A stretch of DNA of 64,000 nucleotides from Aurantiochytrium sp. KH105 (taxonomy: Eukaryota; Sar; Bigyra; Thraustochytrida; Thraustochytriidae), in assembly GCA_003116975.1 (NCBI GenBank), contig BGKB01000224.1, forward strand, positions 1 to 64,000. Reading direction: 5' to 3'. This document shows positions 17,127 through 26,419 of this stretch, piece after piece. Position numbers and translations under genes: made by a program. Below the pieces are notes generated by a model that worked only from the letters and a program-made list of their open reading frames with translations, was not told the origin of the DNA and did not search any database. The stretch's first letter is position 1; each line of letters opens with the position of its first letter.

Positions 17127-19940
17127 CTAAAGTGTGGGGAGCGTGATGTTGGCAATCGAGGTAGCTTCGGAAGAAAGAATGGAGAGGGCGGCAATCGGGC
17201 CAAAACTGGCGAAGATGACAATGAAGACGACGAGAATCTGCTCTCGCCAAGGCCAAACGTAAATAGATTCGTCGATTTCACGTTCAAAGTCGAGTGTATC
17301 TTCCTCCTCTTCATCGTCGTGATCGTGAGCGACCTTGGCCCACTGCGCTTCAAAGCTTGTCTCGGAAACAGTCTCCAGCTCCGGCACAAAGACCATCTCT
17401 GCCGTCTCGTACTGATTGCCGTGAACGCCTTTGTGTTCGTCAAAAATGTCCTTGAGTCGAGAGTAATACCGACGGTGGAAGAGGTCCACCTGCTCCTCTG
17501 TTGGCACAGCACGTTCGCCGCCCTTGAGTACGGGGACCTCGATTGGATCCCCCAAAACGATCGTGACGGGGCCGCGATCTGGAATGCAGGGGAGAGAGAA
17601 CCGGCCGACGGGGAACATTGCAGGGTTCGTTCGCATCCGGCGAACGAACCAGCGCTGGACTCGCTTCGGAATGAGGGGCAAATTTCGTAGCGCGCGACGG
17701 TCACCAAAAGCAAAAATAGGAACCAAGTACAACTTACGGTCGGGTTGGCGCGCAGCGCGGCGAAAGGCGATGCGCACGAAACCCTTGTGTTTCGTGCTGA
17801 TGGGCTCCTCAACGCCCTCGAGATCTCGCGAGGGCGCCAAGAGCATTTCGTGCTGGCCTCCCGGCACAAGCACGACGCTTCGAAAACGATTAAGACCTGC
17901 CCAGATTCCCTTTTTGCTCACCTCGAGACCTCCACTTAGCTGTACAAAGTCACGCAAAATGGGTACTTGATGCGTGATGCTTGCGCTGAGAGTAAAGGGC
18001 AAAATATTGGGAAGGAGCTCCGACCATTGTGGGGTCATTTTCATGTACGCGGCGCCCAAGGGCACAAGGCCGTGGGGGTGATAGCCACAAATGTACTCCT
18101 GCTCCGGGTCCCAAGGCTCTTCGGACGTGCGCACCATCGAGAGGCTGAAATGGTCTTCAACGATGCGAAAAAGGAATGATCCGGGCTCCAAGCGCCGTGT
18201 GCCTTTGATGCTCGGATTCCCCAGATAGGTTGTGAGATAAATGGCGCCGCACGTGCACACCGCGTAAATTGAGGTAGCGCCATCGCCAAACAAGTGAAAG
18301 AAACACACAGAGACGCCCGAAAGGATAATGTGGGGCTCTACGCTACAGACGGCCAAGCACGTCATGAAAACTGTTCGCATGATGTCCCTCAACCCGGACA
18401 GAAAGTGCCCTTCTTCCGCTTCGCGCTCTCTGACAAGACTCTGAACGCGAGCGCCGCGATGCTTGGTGGTCACTACCTCGCGCACAAGGCCCTCGTCACG
18501 CTCAAAGCGCTTGAATTGACTGAGCGAGAGAACCATAACGATCTCTGCAAAGACATAGAGAGCGCCCACTGCGCCCGGGAGCAGTCTGGTGGCCCCAACA
18601 AAGCGCGCAAGGGAGCCTTGTACCCACAGTACGCTTGATGCAAAAGCAATGAGGTCGGAGGACAGCTGCATGCCAAAGGCAGAGGACAGAGCCCCGAGGA
18701 TGACGGGCGCAAGCCGCTCGACTGACAGTGAGAGACAGACGCCATAGAGACTCCATGCGACGACTTGGAGAAAGACAAAAGTCGGGCCGCCGCGCAAGGG
18801 CTGGAAGAATGCCCAGCCATTCGCAAAGTGAAGCCAGCGTCCTCCTGCGGCATACGTGAGCCAAAAGGCTTGCAAAAAGGCCGACGTGGAACCCACGCCA
18901 CACATGACAATCACATAGCTCATTTGCCAGTCAAGTCCGGCAAAGTGCTTGGTCTTGCTCTGGAGAATGTGATGGTGGCGCGTTGAGCCGAGCTCATCTG
19001 TGGCCGACGAGCTCAGGTTCCAGACGAGGAGAAGCTCCCACACAAAGGAGAGAAGTGAGGCAAAGCCAATGACGCCGCACTCTAGCGCAATAAAAGCGCC
19101 GCACCACTCCCGTCCGCTGTCCGACAAAAGGTAGGCTTTGAGGTACTTGCGGCGCTTCTCATCCTTTCGAGTCTGGTCAATCTTGTCTTCGAATTCACTT
19201 GGAGAGGTATCCTTGCTCACCGACGCGCTGTCGATGCTCTCTTCTTGAGCTTGAGCGGTCCCGTCCCCTTCCAAAATTTGGTCCTGGTGGTAATCGGCGC
19301 CAGGCGGGGCGTGGCAGAGGGCCGAGACTTGGTTCCCTACTTCGAGAATGACGGTGAAGAATACTGCAAAGCAAAGCAGCTCAAAGGGGAAAAAGTAGGC
19401 AAGCAACCACGGCAGCGTGAAGGGCGCAGTGGACACGATGAAGCAGCCGAGCAAGACTGCATTTTGTAGCGCAGTGAGAAGCACGCTACGCGCCGACGAA
19501 GATTGGTCTTTGTGCACGTCTGCATTTTGGCGTTGCTGCGCGACTTTGGACAGCCGAGTTTCCTCCTGGATGCCCGTGACCCCGAAGAGGAATCCTACAA
19601 CGATGCCGAGCGCGCTAAGGGCGATGCCGGTGCCCAGAAAGCGGTCGACCATGACGGGCGTGGCAAAGTGGCGCACAAGCAGGAGAGCGACGGAGAGACA
19701 CAGGAGGACGAGTACGACGTCTACTCGTCCGCCCGGAATTTCGCGCATGCCGGCCCGCGCCGCGCGCCTGAACTCAAAGACATCCTCCTCGCTGGCCGCG
19801 GCGCTGCGCGCGCGTTTGCGCGGGAACTCGGACTCGCAACGGCAGAACTCTTCGACCACGTCGAAGTGGCGTCCCAGGACCAGCAGCAGCGACCAGCGCG
19901 GCCAGTGCCGCAGCAGGCTGCCCACCTTGCGCGCTAGCAT
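17127..19940 (-). CDS. DGAT2-family acyltransferase with long polytopic N-terminal half
   Basis: A 937-residue integral membrane protein, start ATG at 19940. The C-terminal part (about residues 500-890) is a type-2 diacylglycerol/monoacylglycerol acyltransferase: YHPHG near residue 620 (catalytic His), VPGGQHEML, KHKGFVRIAFR and PIFAFGDRR, in the order found in DGAT2, which makes triacylglycerol from diacylglycerol and acyl-CoA at the ER. Family members are usually 330-390 residues. Here some 480 residues precede it, with about eight to ten hydrophobic segments (for example near 73-95, VLLTALQNAVLLGCFIVS, WCGAFIALECGVIGFASLL, VILGALSSAFGMQL). One further membrane helix follows at the C-terminus (ILVVFIVIFASFGPIAAL). 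I do not recognise the N-terminal module. A single uninterrupted frame argues for a true fusion. Substrate (DAG, MAG or wax alcohol) cannot be read from sequence. Confidence 0.85.
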   Translation of the reverse strand: MLARKVGSLLRHWPRWSLLLVLGRHFDVVEEFCRCESEFPRKRARSAAASEEDVFEFRRAARAGMREIPGGRVDVVLVLLCLSVALLLVRHFATPVMVDRFLGTGIALSALGIVVGFLFGVTGIQEETRLSKVAQQRQNADVHKDQSSSARSVLLTALQNAVLLGCFIVSTAPFTLPWLLAYFFPFELLCFAVFFTVILEVGNQVSALCHAPPGADYHQDQILEGDGTAQAQEESIDSASVSKDTSPSEFEDKIDQTRKDEKRRKYLKAYLLSDSGREWCGAFIALECGVIGFASLLSFVWELLLVWNLSSSATDELGSTRHHHILQSKTKHFAGLDWQMSYVIVMCGVGSTSAFLQAFWLTYAAGGRWLHFANGWAFFQPLRGGPTFVFLQVVAWSLYGVCLSLSVERLAPVILGALSSAFGMQLSSDLIAFASSVLWVQGSLARFVGATRLLPGAVGALYVFAEIVMVLSLSQFKRFERDEGLVREVVTTKHRGARVQSLVREREAEEGHFLSGLRDIMRTVFMTCLAVCSVEPHIILSGVSVCFFHLFGDGATSIYAVCTCGAIYLTTYLGNPSIKGTRRLEPGSFLFRIVEDHFSLSMVRTSEEPWDPEQEYICGYHPHGLVPLGAAYMKMTPQWSELLPNILPFTLSASITHQVPILRDFVQLSGGLEVSKKGIWAGLNRFRSVVLVPGGQHEMLLAPSRDLEGVEEPISTKHKGFVRIAFRRAARQPDRKLYLVPIFAFGDRRALRNLPLIPKRVQRWFVRRMRTNPAMFPVGRFSLPCIPDRGPVTIVLGDPIEVPVLKGGERAVPTEEQVDLFHRRYYSRLKDIFDEHKGVHGNQYETAEMVFVPELETVSETSFEAQWAKVAHDHDDEEEEDTLDFEREIDESIYVWPWREQILVVFIVIFASFGPIAALSILSSEATSIANITLPTL

Positions 19941-20649
19941 CGCGCCGCCGCCGCCGCCGTTGCTGCCGCGCCACGCTGCCGGAGCGCAGGCCGCGCCGCC
20001 GGAGATACGGGTCTGCCTGCCTGCCCGCTCGCTCGCGCCGCCTCTTCCTTTCTTCGCCCCAGACGGTTCGGCGGCCTGCGCAGGCTGAGGCTGACGCGCC
20101 CGGCCTGGCGCGCCGAGCCGGCGGTCGACTCGAGCCGGCGGTCTGCGCGGCCGGTCCTCGCCCTCGCCCGCTCCTCTCTCGCGCGTGAGACGCTGGGCTG
20201 CGCCCCTGGGCGGGAAGGCCGAGCCGCGGAGAGCGCCGCCTCGATCGAGCGAGAACGGGGAAGGAAGCCTGCCCTGACTGCCTTGCCGGCGTGGCGTGTG
20301 GTGTCACACGTTGGTCTGCCTGCAGCTGCCTGACAGTGAGCGGGAGGAGCCTGTGAGCGCTGGCCGGTCAGCTTGGCTTCATTCACGGTTGGACATCGAT
20401 CGCTCTGTCACACGTGCGCCCCAGAAGATGCCCGAAGAGCTCTCTCCGCTGGCGCTGGCGCTGCAGCTGCAGCTGGTTGCAGAGGCACCGGCGACTGCAC
20501 TGCATTGCTCCGCTGGGCTCGCTCGGTTCTGCTCGGCTTTAAGATAGTTCTGCTCGACTTCTTTTGCTACGTAAAAGCCTTAGTAATTCACTCTTTCGCT
20601 CTTTTCGCTCGCTCGTGCGCTGAGTTTGCAGACCCCTCCGAAACCTCCA

Positions 20650-20681
<32 letters not shown>

Positions 20682-21203
20682 GAAAATCTTCACAGGCGAG
20701 CTGCGGCAGCCAGTCACCCGTGGCAAGCTGCTGTGCTTCTCGTAGCCAAGGCCAGCAACTGGCAGTCTTTCGCTGACAGTAAGTCATTGACTGCGAGAAA
20801 CGCTCAGGCGATGCCGCAGGCTGCGAGCGCCACGTCAGCTAAACGCTCACCGACCTTTCCAAATTACGTAAGCACGCGCAGGAGAGGGGGGTCGTAGACA
20901 ACATACGTCAGAAAATAAGACAGCGAGCCTTATGTCGAGGCAGGAATTTATCCGAGCGATTTTTTCCATATCCAAGCGCTTGTGAAGGAAGTGAACTTCT
21001 TCTGTATGTTCTCCATCGCAGAAGGCCCTGCCTAGCGAGCCATGTCGTGATTAATTAACATTTGTGACGTCCCAAAAATTATCATTGGAATTGTTCCTTT
21101 CAGGCATGTCTGTCCCAAACAGAAAGACAGCCTCGCAAGCGTGGATAGAGATGGCTTGATCCGTTCATCAATGTGGCATACACTTCAAAATTGTTGTGCT
21201 TAT
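19941..21203. other. 1.26-kb spacer upstream of the acyltransferase
   Basis: GC-rich to about 20340 with Arg-rich open frames on both strands, then AT-richer. It contains a (CTG)n run (20651-20681). I see no supported gene. The 3' end of the farnesyltransferase gene closes the interval. Confidence 0.55.
20651..20681. repeat. (CTG)n microsatellite
   Basis: Ten uninterrupted CTG units in a non-coding spacer. Confidence 0.92.
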
Positions 21204-22196
21204 TTAAGGGGCGGAAGGCGGCACGGGCGCAGCCTCTGCGGACGCAGCGTTTGGTGTGAGCTGCTCGCGTCGATAGGCCCAGTATTTGCGTCGAATCGGG
21301 TCGTGCTCGGCAGCCAGACTGTCGCAGAGCTCTGTGGCAAGACCCGGTTCCCCATTTGCGCCGTAAAAGTCGACGGCGAAGCCCAGAAGCGGTGGCGGAT
21401 TCTGCTTATTGGGGTGGCCCTCTGAGCTAGCCTTTACGTAATGCAAAAGACCATCGAGTTCGTTGCGAACCAAGGAGACTTCGACAAATGAGGGCAGGCG
21501 AATGATACCGCGCAAATAGTTAAAGGGGCTCTCATTGTTGGGCGCTCGCTTGGCCTGCGTCCAGGCAAACGTGAGCTCCCTTTCGCGAATTTCCGCGTCA
21601 TCAAAGCCAGTGGTGTTCTTGACAACGAACCAACGCTGGTTCCAGGCAGAGTTGTTGCGCACATCCATTTGCAAAAGTTTCTCTACAAATGCGATCTCGC
21701 CATCCCACAAATCAAAGCGCTGCAGAGCAAACTGTCGATGCGACCAAGCATGGTAATTTTTCGAATCGTCCATAAGAATCTCCTCGGTGAACTCGAGCTC
21801 GTCGGACCCATCGCCAAGCATTTCTACAACGGCACGGCGATGGTACCAGATCTGGTAGTTCTTTGGCGATCGTAGGGCGGCGTTGGTGGCAAACTCAAGT
21901 TCTTTCTTGAGGTCCTCTCCGAGGGCCTTGAAACATTCGCGGCGAAAAAACCACGCCGTGTAATTGGCTGCATTCCCTGCAATCACACGGGCTGTGAGCG
22001 CGAGGGCGCGTTTGCTGCGCTCGTCCGCGCGCAGCACCGCGCGAAAGTACCCCATAGTCTCGGCAAACTCGCTCGTGTAGTTGATCTGGGCGCAGGCTTC
22101 GTCGCCTTCCGGCGCGTCAATCGGCGTCACATCTGCCCACTCTGCGCCACCAAAGTATCCGCCCGCATCCTCTCCGCCCTCGTCGTGCTGTTGCAT
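21204..22196 (-). CDS. FNTA: Protein farnesyltransferase / geranylgeranyltransferase-I alpha subunit
   Basis: A 330-residue cytosolic protein, start ATG at 22196. It shows the prenyltransferase alpha (PPTA) repeats: NYTAWFFRR, NYQIWYHRR, NYHAWSHRQ and NNSAWNQRW, each about 35 residues apart, with the expected acidic helix after each. The alpha subunit is shared by farnesyltransferase and geranylgeranyltransferase-I, which attach isoprenoids to CaaX cysteines of Ras/Rho-type proteins. The length fits the family (about 330-380). The spacing and the N-terminal SEFAETMGYFRAVL segment favour FNTA over the Rab GGTase alpha subunit, which is longer. Together with the nearby RhoGEF it belongs to small-GTPase biology, but the closeness is probably chance. 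Confidence 0.9.
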   Translation of the reverse strand: MQQHDEGGEDAGGYFGGAEWADVTPIDAPEGDEACAQINYTSEFAETMGYFRAVLRADERSKRALALTARVIAGNAANYTAWFFRRECFKALGEDLKKELEFATNAALRSPKNYQIWYHRRAVVEMLGDGSDELEFTEEILMDDSKNYHAWSHRQFALQRFDLWDGEIAFVEKLLQMDVRNNSAWNQRWFVVKNTTGFDDAEIRERELTFAWTQAKRAPNNESPFNYLRGIIRLPSFVEVSLVRNELDGLLHYVKASSEGHPNKQNPPPLLGFAVDFYGANGEPGLATELCDSLAAEHDPIRRKYWAYRREQLTPNAASAEAAPVPPSAP

Positions 22197-22556
22197 CCTT
22201 CTCCTTCGTCCCGTCTAGGCGCGCGCGCACGCGCGTTGTGCGTGTGCTACGAGCCCAGATAATCTATTTGTTTCCGCTTTTCGCCGCTTTCCGCTTCGTT
22301 ATCGCCCCTCCCTCCCTTCTTTTTTTTTTTGGAGGGGGTTGTCAAGCCTGACACTCCTTGACGTTGCCTCGGTCGAGGAATCTCCGTCGTCCCTCCACGT
22401 CAGCCAGCCTCAGCTAGCCTTTGTCATCAATGAATACTGACAAGCACAAGCCTTTTCATTCATGTCGTACGTATCCATTCGATCTCGATAATCAAGCAAG
22501 CATGGTTTAGTAAATTTGTTACAGATAGGCCTCGAGATAGATACGCAGACAAGTTG
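22197..22556. other. Spacer between two minus-strand genes
   Basis: Contains the leader region of the farnesyltransferase gene, including a CG-alternating stretch near 22220 and a poly-T run near 22320-22331. It then runs into the 3' end of the next gene. No gene is seen. Confidence 0.6.
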
Positions 22557-24173
22557 CTAGTTTGAGGACGGGTTGCCAACTCCGGTTCCGCTATTACGAC
22601 CATCTCCACCCTTGGACGGCGGTCCGTTTTTGACTGCTTCTTCTTGGAGCTCACGCAAGACCTCCTGCACAAGCTCTTCGTCCATGTCGCCAAGACTGGA
22701 GCGCAGCTCTTGCATGATGCTTTGGAATTCGGGAGGCAGCTCACCCTCGCTAGGAAGAACAATGCTGGGGTCTACGGCCCTGAGGTCCTCACGATCATCG
22801 TCGTCATCGGCAGCAAACTGGTTGATATCAAATGTCTTCCATTCCCTCTCGGCCGCCTCCGAATCCGGTCCCCGAAATTGGCCATCGGGAAGCCCATTTT
22901 CACCGAAAACTTCTTCTCGGCTCTCGAGCAGCAGTTTGCGAAGCACGGCCTCGTCCATATCGGGATAGGTTTCCATGGCCTCTTCCAACAATGCTTCTTC
23001 AGCTCGCGAAAGTGGTTCAAGCATGGCTTGGGCCAATGCACGCGCTTCGTTGTCGTCCGTCGCCTTCAAAGTGGAGCTATCGGCGCTACTATCATGAGCC
23101 CGCATAGCCTCTGCGACATCTGCGCGGCTGTCAAGAAGAATTGCGGCAAGTTCCGCGTCACTAATGCTCGGGTTTGTAGCCCTTGCAACCTCAACAAGAC
23201 GCTCTTCCAAAGGCGAAAGCGTCCCGAGAGTCTCTTCCAGCTGTCGAGCATTAGCAGTAGTTGACGCTGCCTCCACGAAAGAAGATTCCTCCTCGTTCCT
23301 AAAGTCTGGAACGGTTGCGGCCACGGACGCGCGCTCCTTTGCGAGAATCGCCTTGAGCGCTACCTGCTCTTCCGGATCGAGACCAGGCCTCGACTCTTCC
23401 ATTTCAATCATGACGTGGGGCGCGCGATGATGCTGCACGCGTTTGGCTACAATCGCGCGGATTTGAGGCGTACAACGGCGCATGGCCTCGGCCACGAGCT
23501 CGACCTCTTCGGGTGCCAGGGGCGAGAGGTCGTGATGAAGTGGCGGCCGCCAGACGATGGTCACATTGTGCATGTCGCCAGAAATCTTGGCGCGCACACA
23601 CTCGACCGTGGAGAATGCGCCAAAGCCAACAAGACGCGAGGTCACCGCGTTGACCAAGCCAATCTCGCGGTTCACAAAGGCTTCCTGGACATGCTGCTCG
23701 ATGCGCGTCTCAGCGCGCTGCTGGCGTCGCGTAACCGACCTCGGGCTAGCTCCGCGCGCCTTGGGGATGCCCTTACGCAAGAGGTCGCGATGGTGCATTT
23801 TAACGCGGGCCGCAATTGTATCGTCGGCGTCCTCGAGGTTCATAAGGTCGAGCTCCGTGAGGCCCATGCGCAGATCCTGGCGGCCCAGACGCACGTTACC
23901 GGGCCCGCGTTGACTTTTTCTGATTTTGTCGGCAACGTATTTGGGGAGCTCATCCTCTTCTGCGCCTTGCTCGGCCTCCAGCGCGCGTTGCTGCACGAGT
24001 TTCTGGCGTTTCTCATACCGCACCTTTTGCGCAATTTGCTCCTGCCGGTTCACGCGCTTGTACTTGGCGCCGCGGACGCCGGCGAGGCCCAGCGGCCTTC
24101 TCCGCTCCAGACGCGCGCCTGCCTGCCAGCTCTCCGCCGCCGCCGCCGCCGCCGCGCGCCACGCCCCGCGCAT
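22557..24173 (-). CDS. Candidate mitochondrial RbfA-like protein with CUE/UBA-like helical repeats
   Basis: A 538-residue protein, start ATG at 24173. The N-terminus is Ala/Arg-rich without acidic residues, as in a mitochondrial presequence. Residues about 165-265 (FSTVECVRAKISGDMHNVTI, then APEEVELVAEAM, IRAIVAKRVQHHRAPHVMIEMEES) follow the beta-alpha-beta order of ribosome-binding factor A, which helps 30S maturation. This is a pattern-based call. The C-terminal half is acidic and carries three similar helical units: EERLVEVARATNPSISDAEL, EEALLEEAMETYPDMDEAVL and FQSIMQELRSSLGDMDEELV. They resemble CUE/UBA three-helix bundles with a P-(x)-hydrophobic-D turn. The combination is one I do not know. 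Head-to-head with makorin. Confidence 0.5.
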   Translation of the reverse strand: MRGAWRAAAAAAAESWQAGARLERRRPLGLAGVRGAKYKRVNRQEQIAQKVRYEKRQKLVQQRALEAEQGAEEDELPKYVADKIRKSQRGPGNVRLGRQDLRMGLTELDLMNLEDADDTIAARVKMHHRDLLRKGIPKARGASPRSVTRRQQRAETRIEQHVQEAFVNREIGLVNAVTSRLVGFGAFSTVECVRAKISGDMHNVTIVWRPPLHHDLSPLAPEEVELVAEAMRRCTPQIRAIVAKRVQHHRAPHVMIEMEESRPGLDPEEQVALKAILAKERASVAATVPDFRNEEESSFVEAASTTANARQLEETLGTLSPLEERLVEVARATNPSISDAELAAILLDSRADVAEAMRAHDSSADSSTLKATDDNEARALAQAMLEPLSRAEEALLEEAMETYPDMDEAVLRKLLLESREEVFGENGLPDGQFRGPDSEAAEREWKTFDINQFAADDDDDREDLRAVDPSIVLPSEGELPPEFQSIMQELRSSLGDMDEELVQEVLRELQEEAVKNGPPSKGGDGRNSGTGVGNPSSN

Positions 24174-24760
24174 CCTGCTCTCGTCCCGGGCCCCGCGGCC
24201 GCGCGACCACGACTCGCCGCCGCCACCAGACGCACAGACAGCCCAGCCAGCCAGCCAGACGCAGAGTCAGAGCCAGACAGACCCGGAGTCAGACGCGCCG
24301 CGCGCGCAGAAAGACAGCAGCCGCGGGCCGCGCGCGAGCGGAGACAGGCGCCCGCGAGAGGTCTGCAAGCAAGCGCCTGCAAGCACAGCCAGCAAGCAAG
24401 AGGTTTGCAAGCAAGCAAAGCAAGCGAGAGGAGAGAAGGCCGCCACGAGCTAAGCTGGCCAGCTAGCTGCTAGCTAGCTAGAGCAGCAAGCAAACCCTTC
24501 TGCCTCGGCTTTGGCCTTGGGTTTTGGCTTGGTCTTGGGCCTTGGCGAGGTGGCGTGGCGTGGCGTGGCAGGACGAGACCTGGCTTTGGCTCTTCCGGGA
24601 GAGAGGGAGCGAGGGAGCGGAGGCTGTCGCGCCGCGGAGCGCTCTGTGACGCTCCTCGCGCCAGCGCTCGAGCAGGGTCAGGGGGCAACGGAGAGACTTA
24701 AGAGGAGTTTCCAAGGCGCCGCCGCTCTAGAGCGCCAGAAAAGGCAAGACAAAGCACACC
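24174..24760. other. Divergent promoter region, RbfA-like/makorin
   Basis: A 587-base head-to-head interval. GC-rich near the RbfA-like start, with CAGC/GCAA-type repeats and a TAGC-rich palindromic stretch around 24452-24482, then GGCTTT-like imperfect repeats near 24505-24545. Probably a shared promoter. Confidence 0.5.
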
Positions 24761-26014
24761 ATGAGCGCAGCCAAAACGGGAAGGAAGCTACCATGCCAAT
24801 TCTTTGTAATGGGGACTTGCCAACATGCCAAAGACCAAGACTGCAGATTTAGCCACGACAGAGAACTGTGCAAACCCGGCGCGCTCGAAGAGCCTTGCAA
24901 GCACTTCCAGGCCAAGGGCTTCTGCAGAAATGGACGATTTTGCCTGAATGTCCATGACCGCGACGCCGTCGAACGCATGCAGCAGGAGCAAAGGGATCGT
25001 GCTACGCAAGGCAAGGCCAAGCCGGCGCAGCCCAAGATTCATGTGCACAGCGAGATCAAACCCCCCGTCGGCGCCGCAGAAGATAAGGCACATGGGACAA
25101 CAGGCGCAAACTCGGCAGCGTCAGCCCCGCCCCACGCCCCTGACGCGGCGGCACCCACGCAGGCCGAGTTCCATGCTGCGCTTCAAGGCCGTGAAGACGA
25201 AATGTACTTTTACGGAAGTCTTCCCACTGGCACGCAAGACCAGGCGCCAGCACGCCGAGTCGTGGAGCCGAGCCCCGATTGGGCTGAGCTTGCGCACCGC
25301 GAGGCCGCGCTGCAAACACAGCAGCCGAGTGGCTTTGTGCACGACGCCAAGTCCAAGGCCCCTTGCAAGTTTTTTATGCGCGGAGAGTGCAGGTTCGGGG
25401 AGCGATGCCGGTACACGCATCCCGGGGCCGATGGCAATGGCGGTTACGCCATGTCGCCGGCGCCACATCAACAGTCTGCTCCAATGTCTGCCGAGTCGGC
25501 CATGGATCAGTTTGAGCGACAGGCTAGTCGTGAGCTTGAGTGTGGCATTTGCCTCGAAGTTATTGCAAGCAACAAAGATGGTCGCTTTGGCATCCTTACG
25601 GGATGTGACCACGCGTTTTGCCTCTCTTGCATTAAAAATTGGCGATCGACAGAGGTTTCCAAGGGTGACGACCGCAAAGAGCTCGTGCGTCGGTGCCCGC
25701 TCTGTCGCGAGCCTTCTTATTTTGTTGTTCCGTGCGATCGCATGGTGCGAGATCCAGCACGTAAAAATGCACTCATCGAAGAGTATCAAGTCCGCATGAA
25801 AAAGATTCCGTGTCGCTATTTCGACCAAGGTAATGGGACCTGCCCGTTCGGCACGAGTTGTTTTTACAAGCACGTGTATTCGAATGGTCAAGAAGAGAAT
25901 CCTGGCGATCTACGAACCTACAAGGACGCCGAGGGCCGCACCAAGGTCGACAACACGAGCAGACTCTCCGAGTACTTTGACTCGGCACTCTCGATGGGAG
26001 GCCGGCCCCGATAA
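24761..26014 (+). CDS. MKRN: Makorin-type RING E3 ubiquitin ligase
   Basis: A 417-residue protein, start ATG at 24761. Domain order: CCCH zinc finger about residues 10-34 (CQFF...CQHAKDQDCRFSH), second CCCH 44-70 (CKHFQAKGFCRNGRFC), third CCCH about 202-227 (CKFFMRGECRFGERCRYTH), C3HC4 RING about 261-322 (CGICLEVI, CDHAFCLSCI, CPLCREPSYFVVPC), then a fourth CCCH about 349-372 (CRYFDQGNGTCPFGTSCFYKH). This is the makorin architecture; the family binds RNA and ubiquitylates partner proteins. The Cys-His motif often found between the third CCCH and the RING in animals is not obvious. An AATAAA lies 19 bases after the stop. No intron is needed. Confidence 0.93.
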   Translation: MSAAKTGRKLPCQFFVMGTCQHAKDQDCRFSHDRELCKPGALEEPCKHFQAKGFCRNGRFCLNVHDRDAVERMQQEQRDRATQGKAKPAQPKIHVHSEIKPPVGAAEDKAHGTTGANSAASAPPHAPDAAAPTQAEFHAALQGREDEMYFYGSLPTGTQDQAPARRVVEPSPDWAELAHREAALQTQQPSGFVHDAKSKAPCKFFMRGECRFGERCRYTHPGADGNGGYAMSPAPHQQSAPMSAESAMDQFERQASRELECGICLEVIASNKDGRFGILTGCDHAFCLSCIKNWRSTEVSKGDDRKELVRRCPLCREPSYFVVPCDRMVRDPARKNALIEEYQVRMKKIPCRYFDQGNGTCPFGTSCFYKHVYSNGQEENPGDLRTYKDAEGRTKVDNTSRLSEYFDSALSMGGRPR

Positions 26015-26419
26015 CGCTGAGATCATCTCCTGAATAAATTATCAATTGTTGCATGCTCTCTTTGCTGACACAGCTTGTGTAGCCCCCCATCCTCTCCTCT
26101 TCTCTCTTTTCTGGGGTCTCCGAAGAAACTCGCTCTCACGTCAGGTCAATTCAGGTCAAGTCATTCACAGTGAATCATCTTCGTAACCCAAAGCCCGAGC
26201 CAGTCTGACCGTCAGTGAGCACAGCCCAGAATGCAAGTCGCAGTCGCTTCCGACACGGATGTTATGGAAAAAATAAAATAATGCTCGTCACCTCGAGTTG
26301 CCTGTGCAAGGCTTTGCTTGCAGAATTCTCAACGTGTCCTTCTCTCCTCTCTGTCTTCACAGCAAAATCATTATGGTGGTGAGCAAAAAGCTTTCGTCCC
26401 AAGTTTCGCGGACTAGACA
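26015..26419. other. Spacer with makorin 3' end and AFG1 leader
   Basis: Contains the makorin polyadenylation candidate. At about 26337-26362 there is a strong pyrimidine tract ending in CACAG that looks like a 3' splice site, so the AFG1 transcript may have an upstream leader exon that I cannot place. Confidence 0.45.
26033..26038 (+). promoter_or_regulatory. Candidate poly(A) signal AATAAA of makorin
   Basis: A canonical hexamer 19 bases past the makorin stop codon. Confidence 0.4.
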
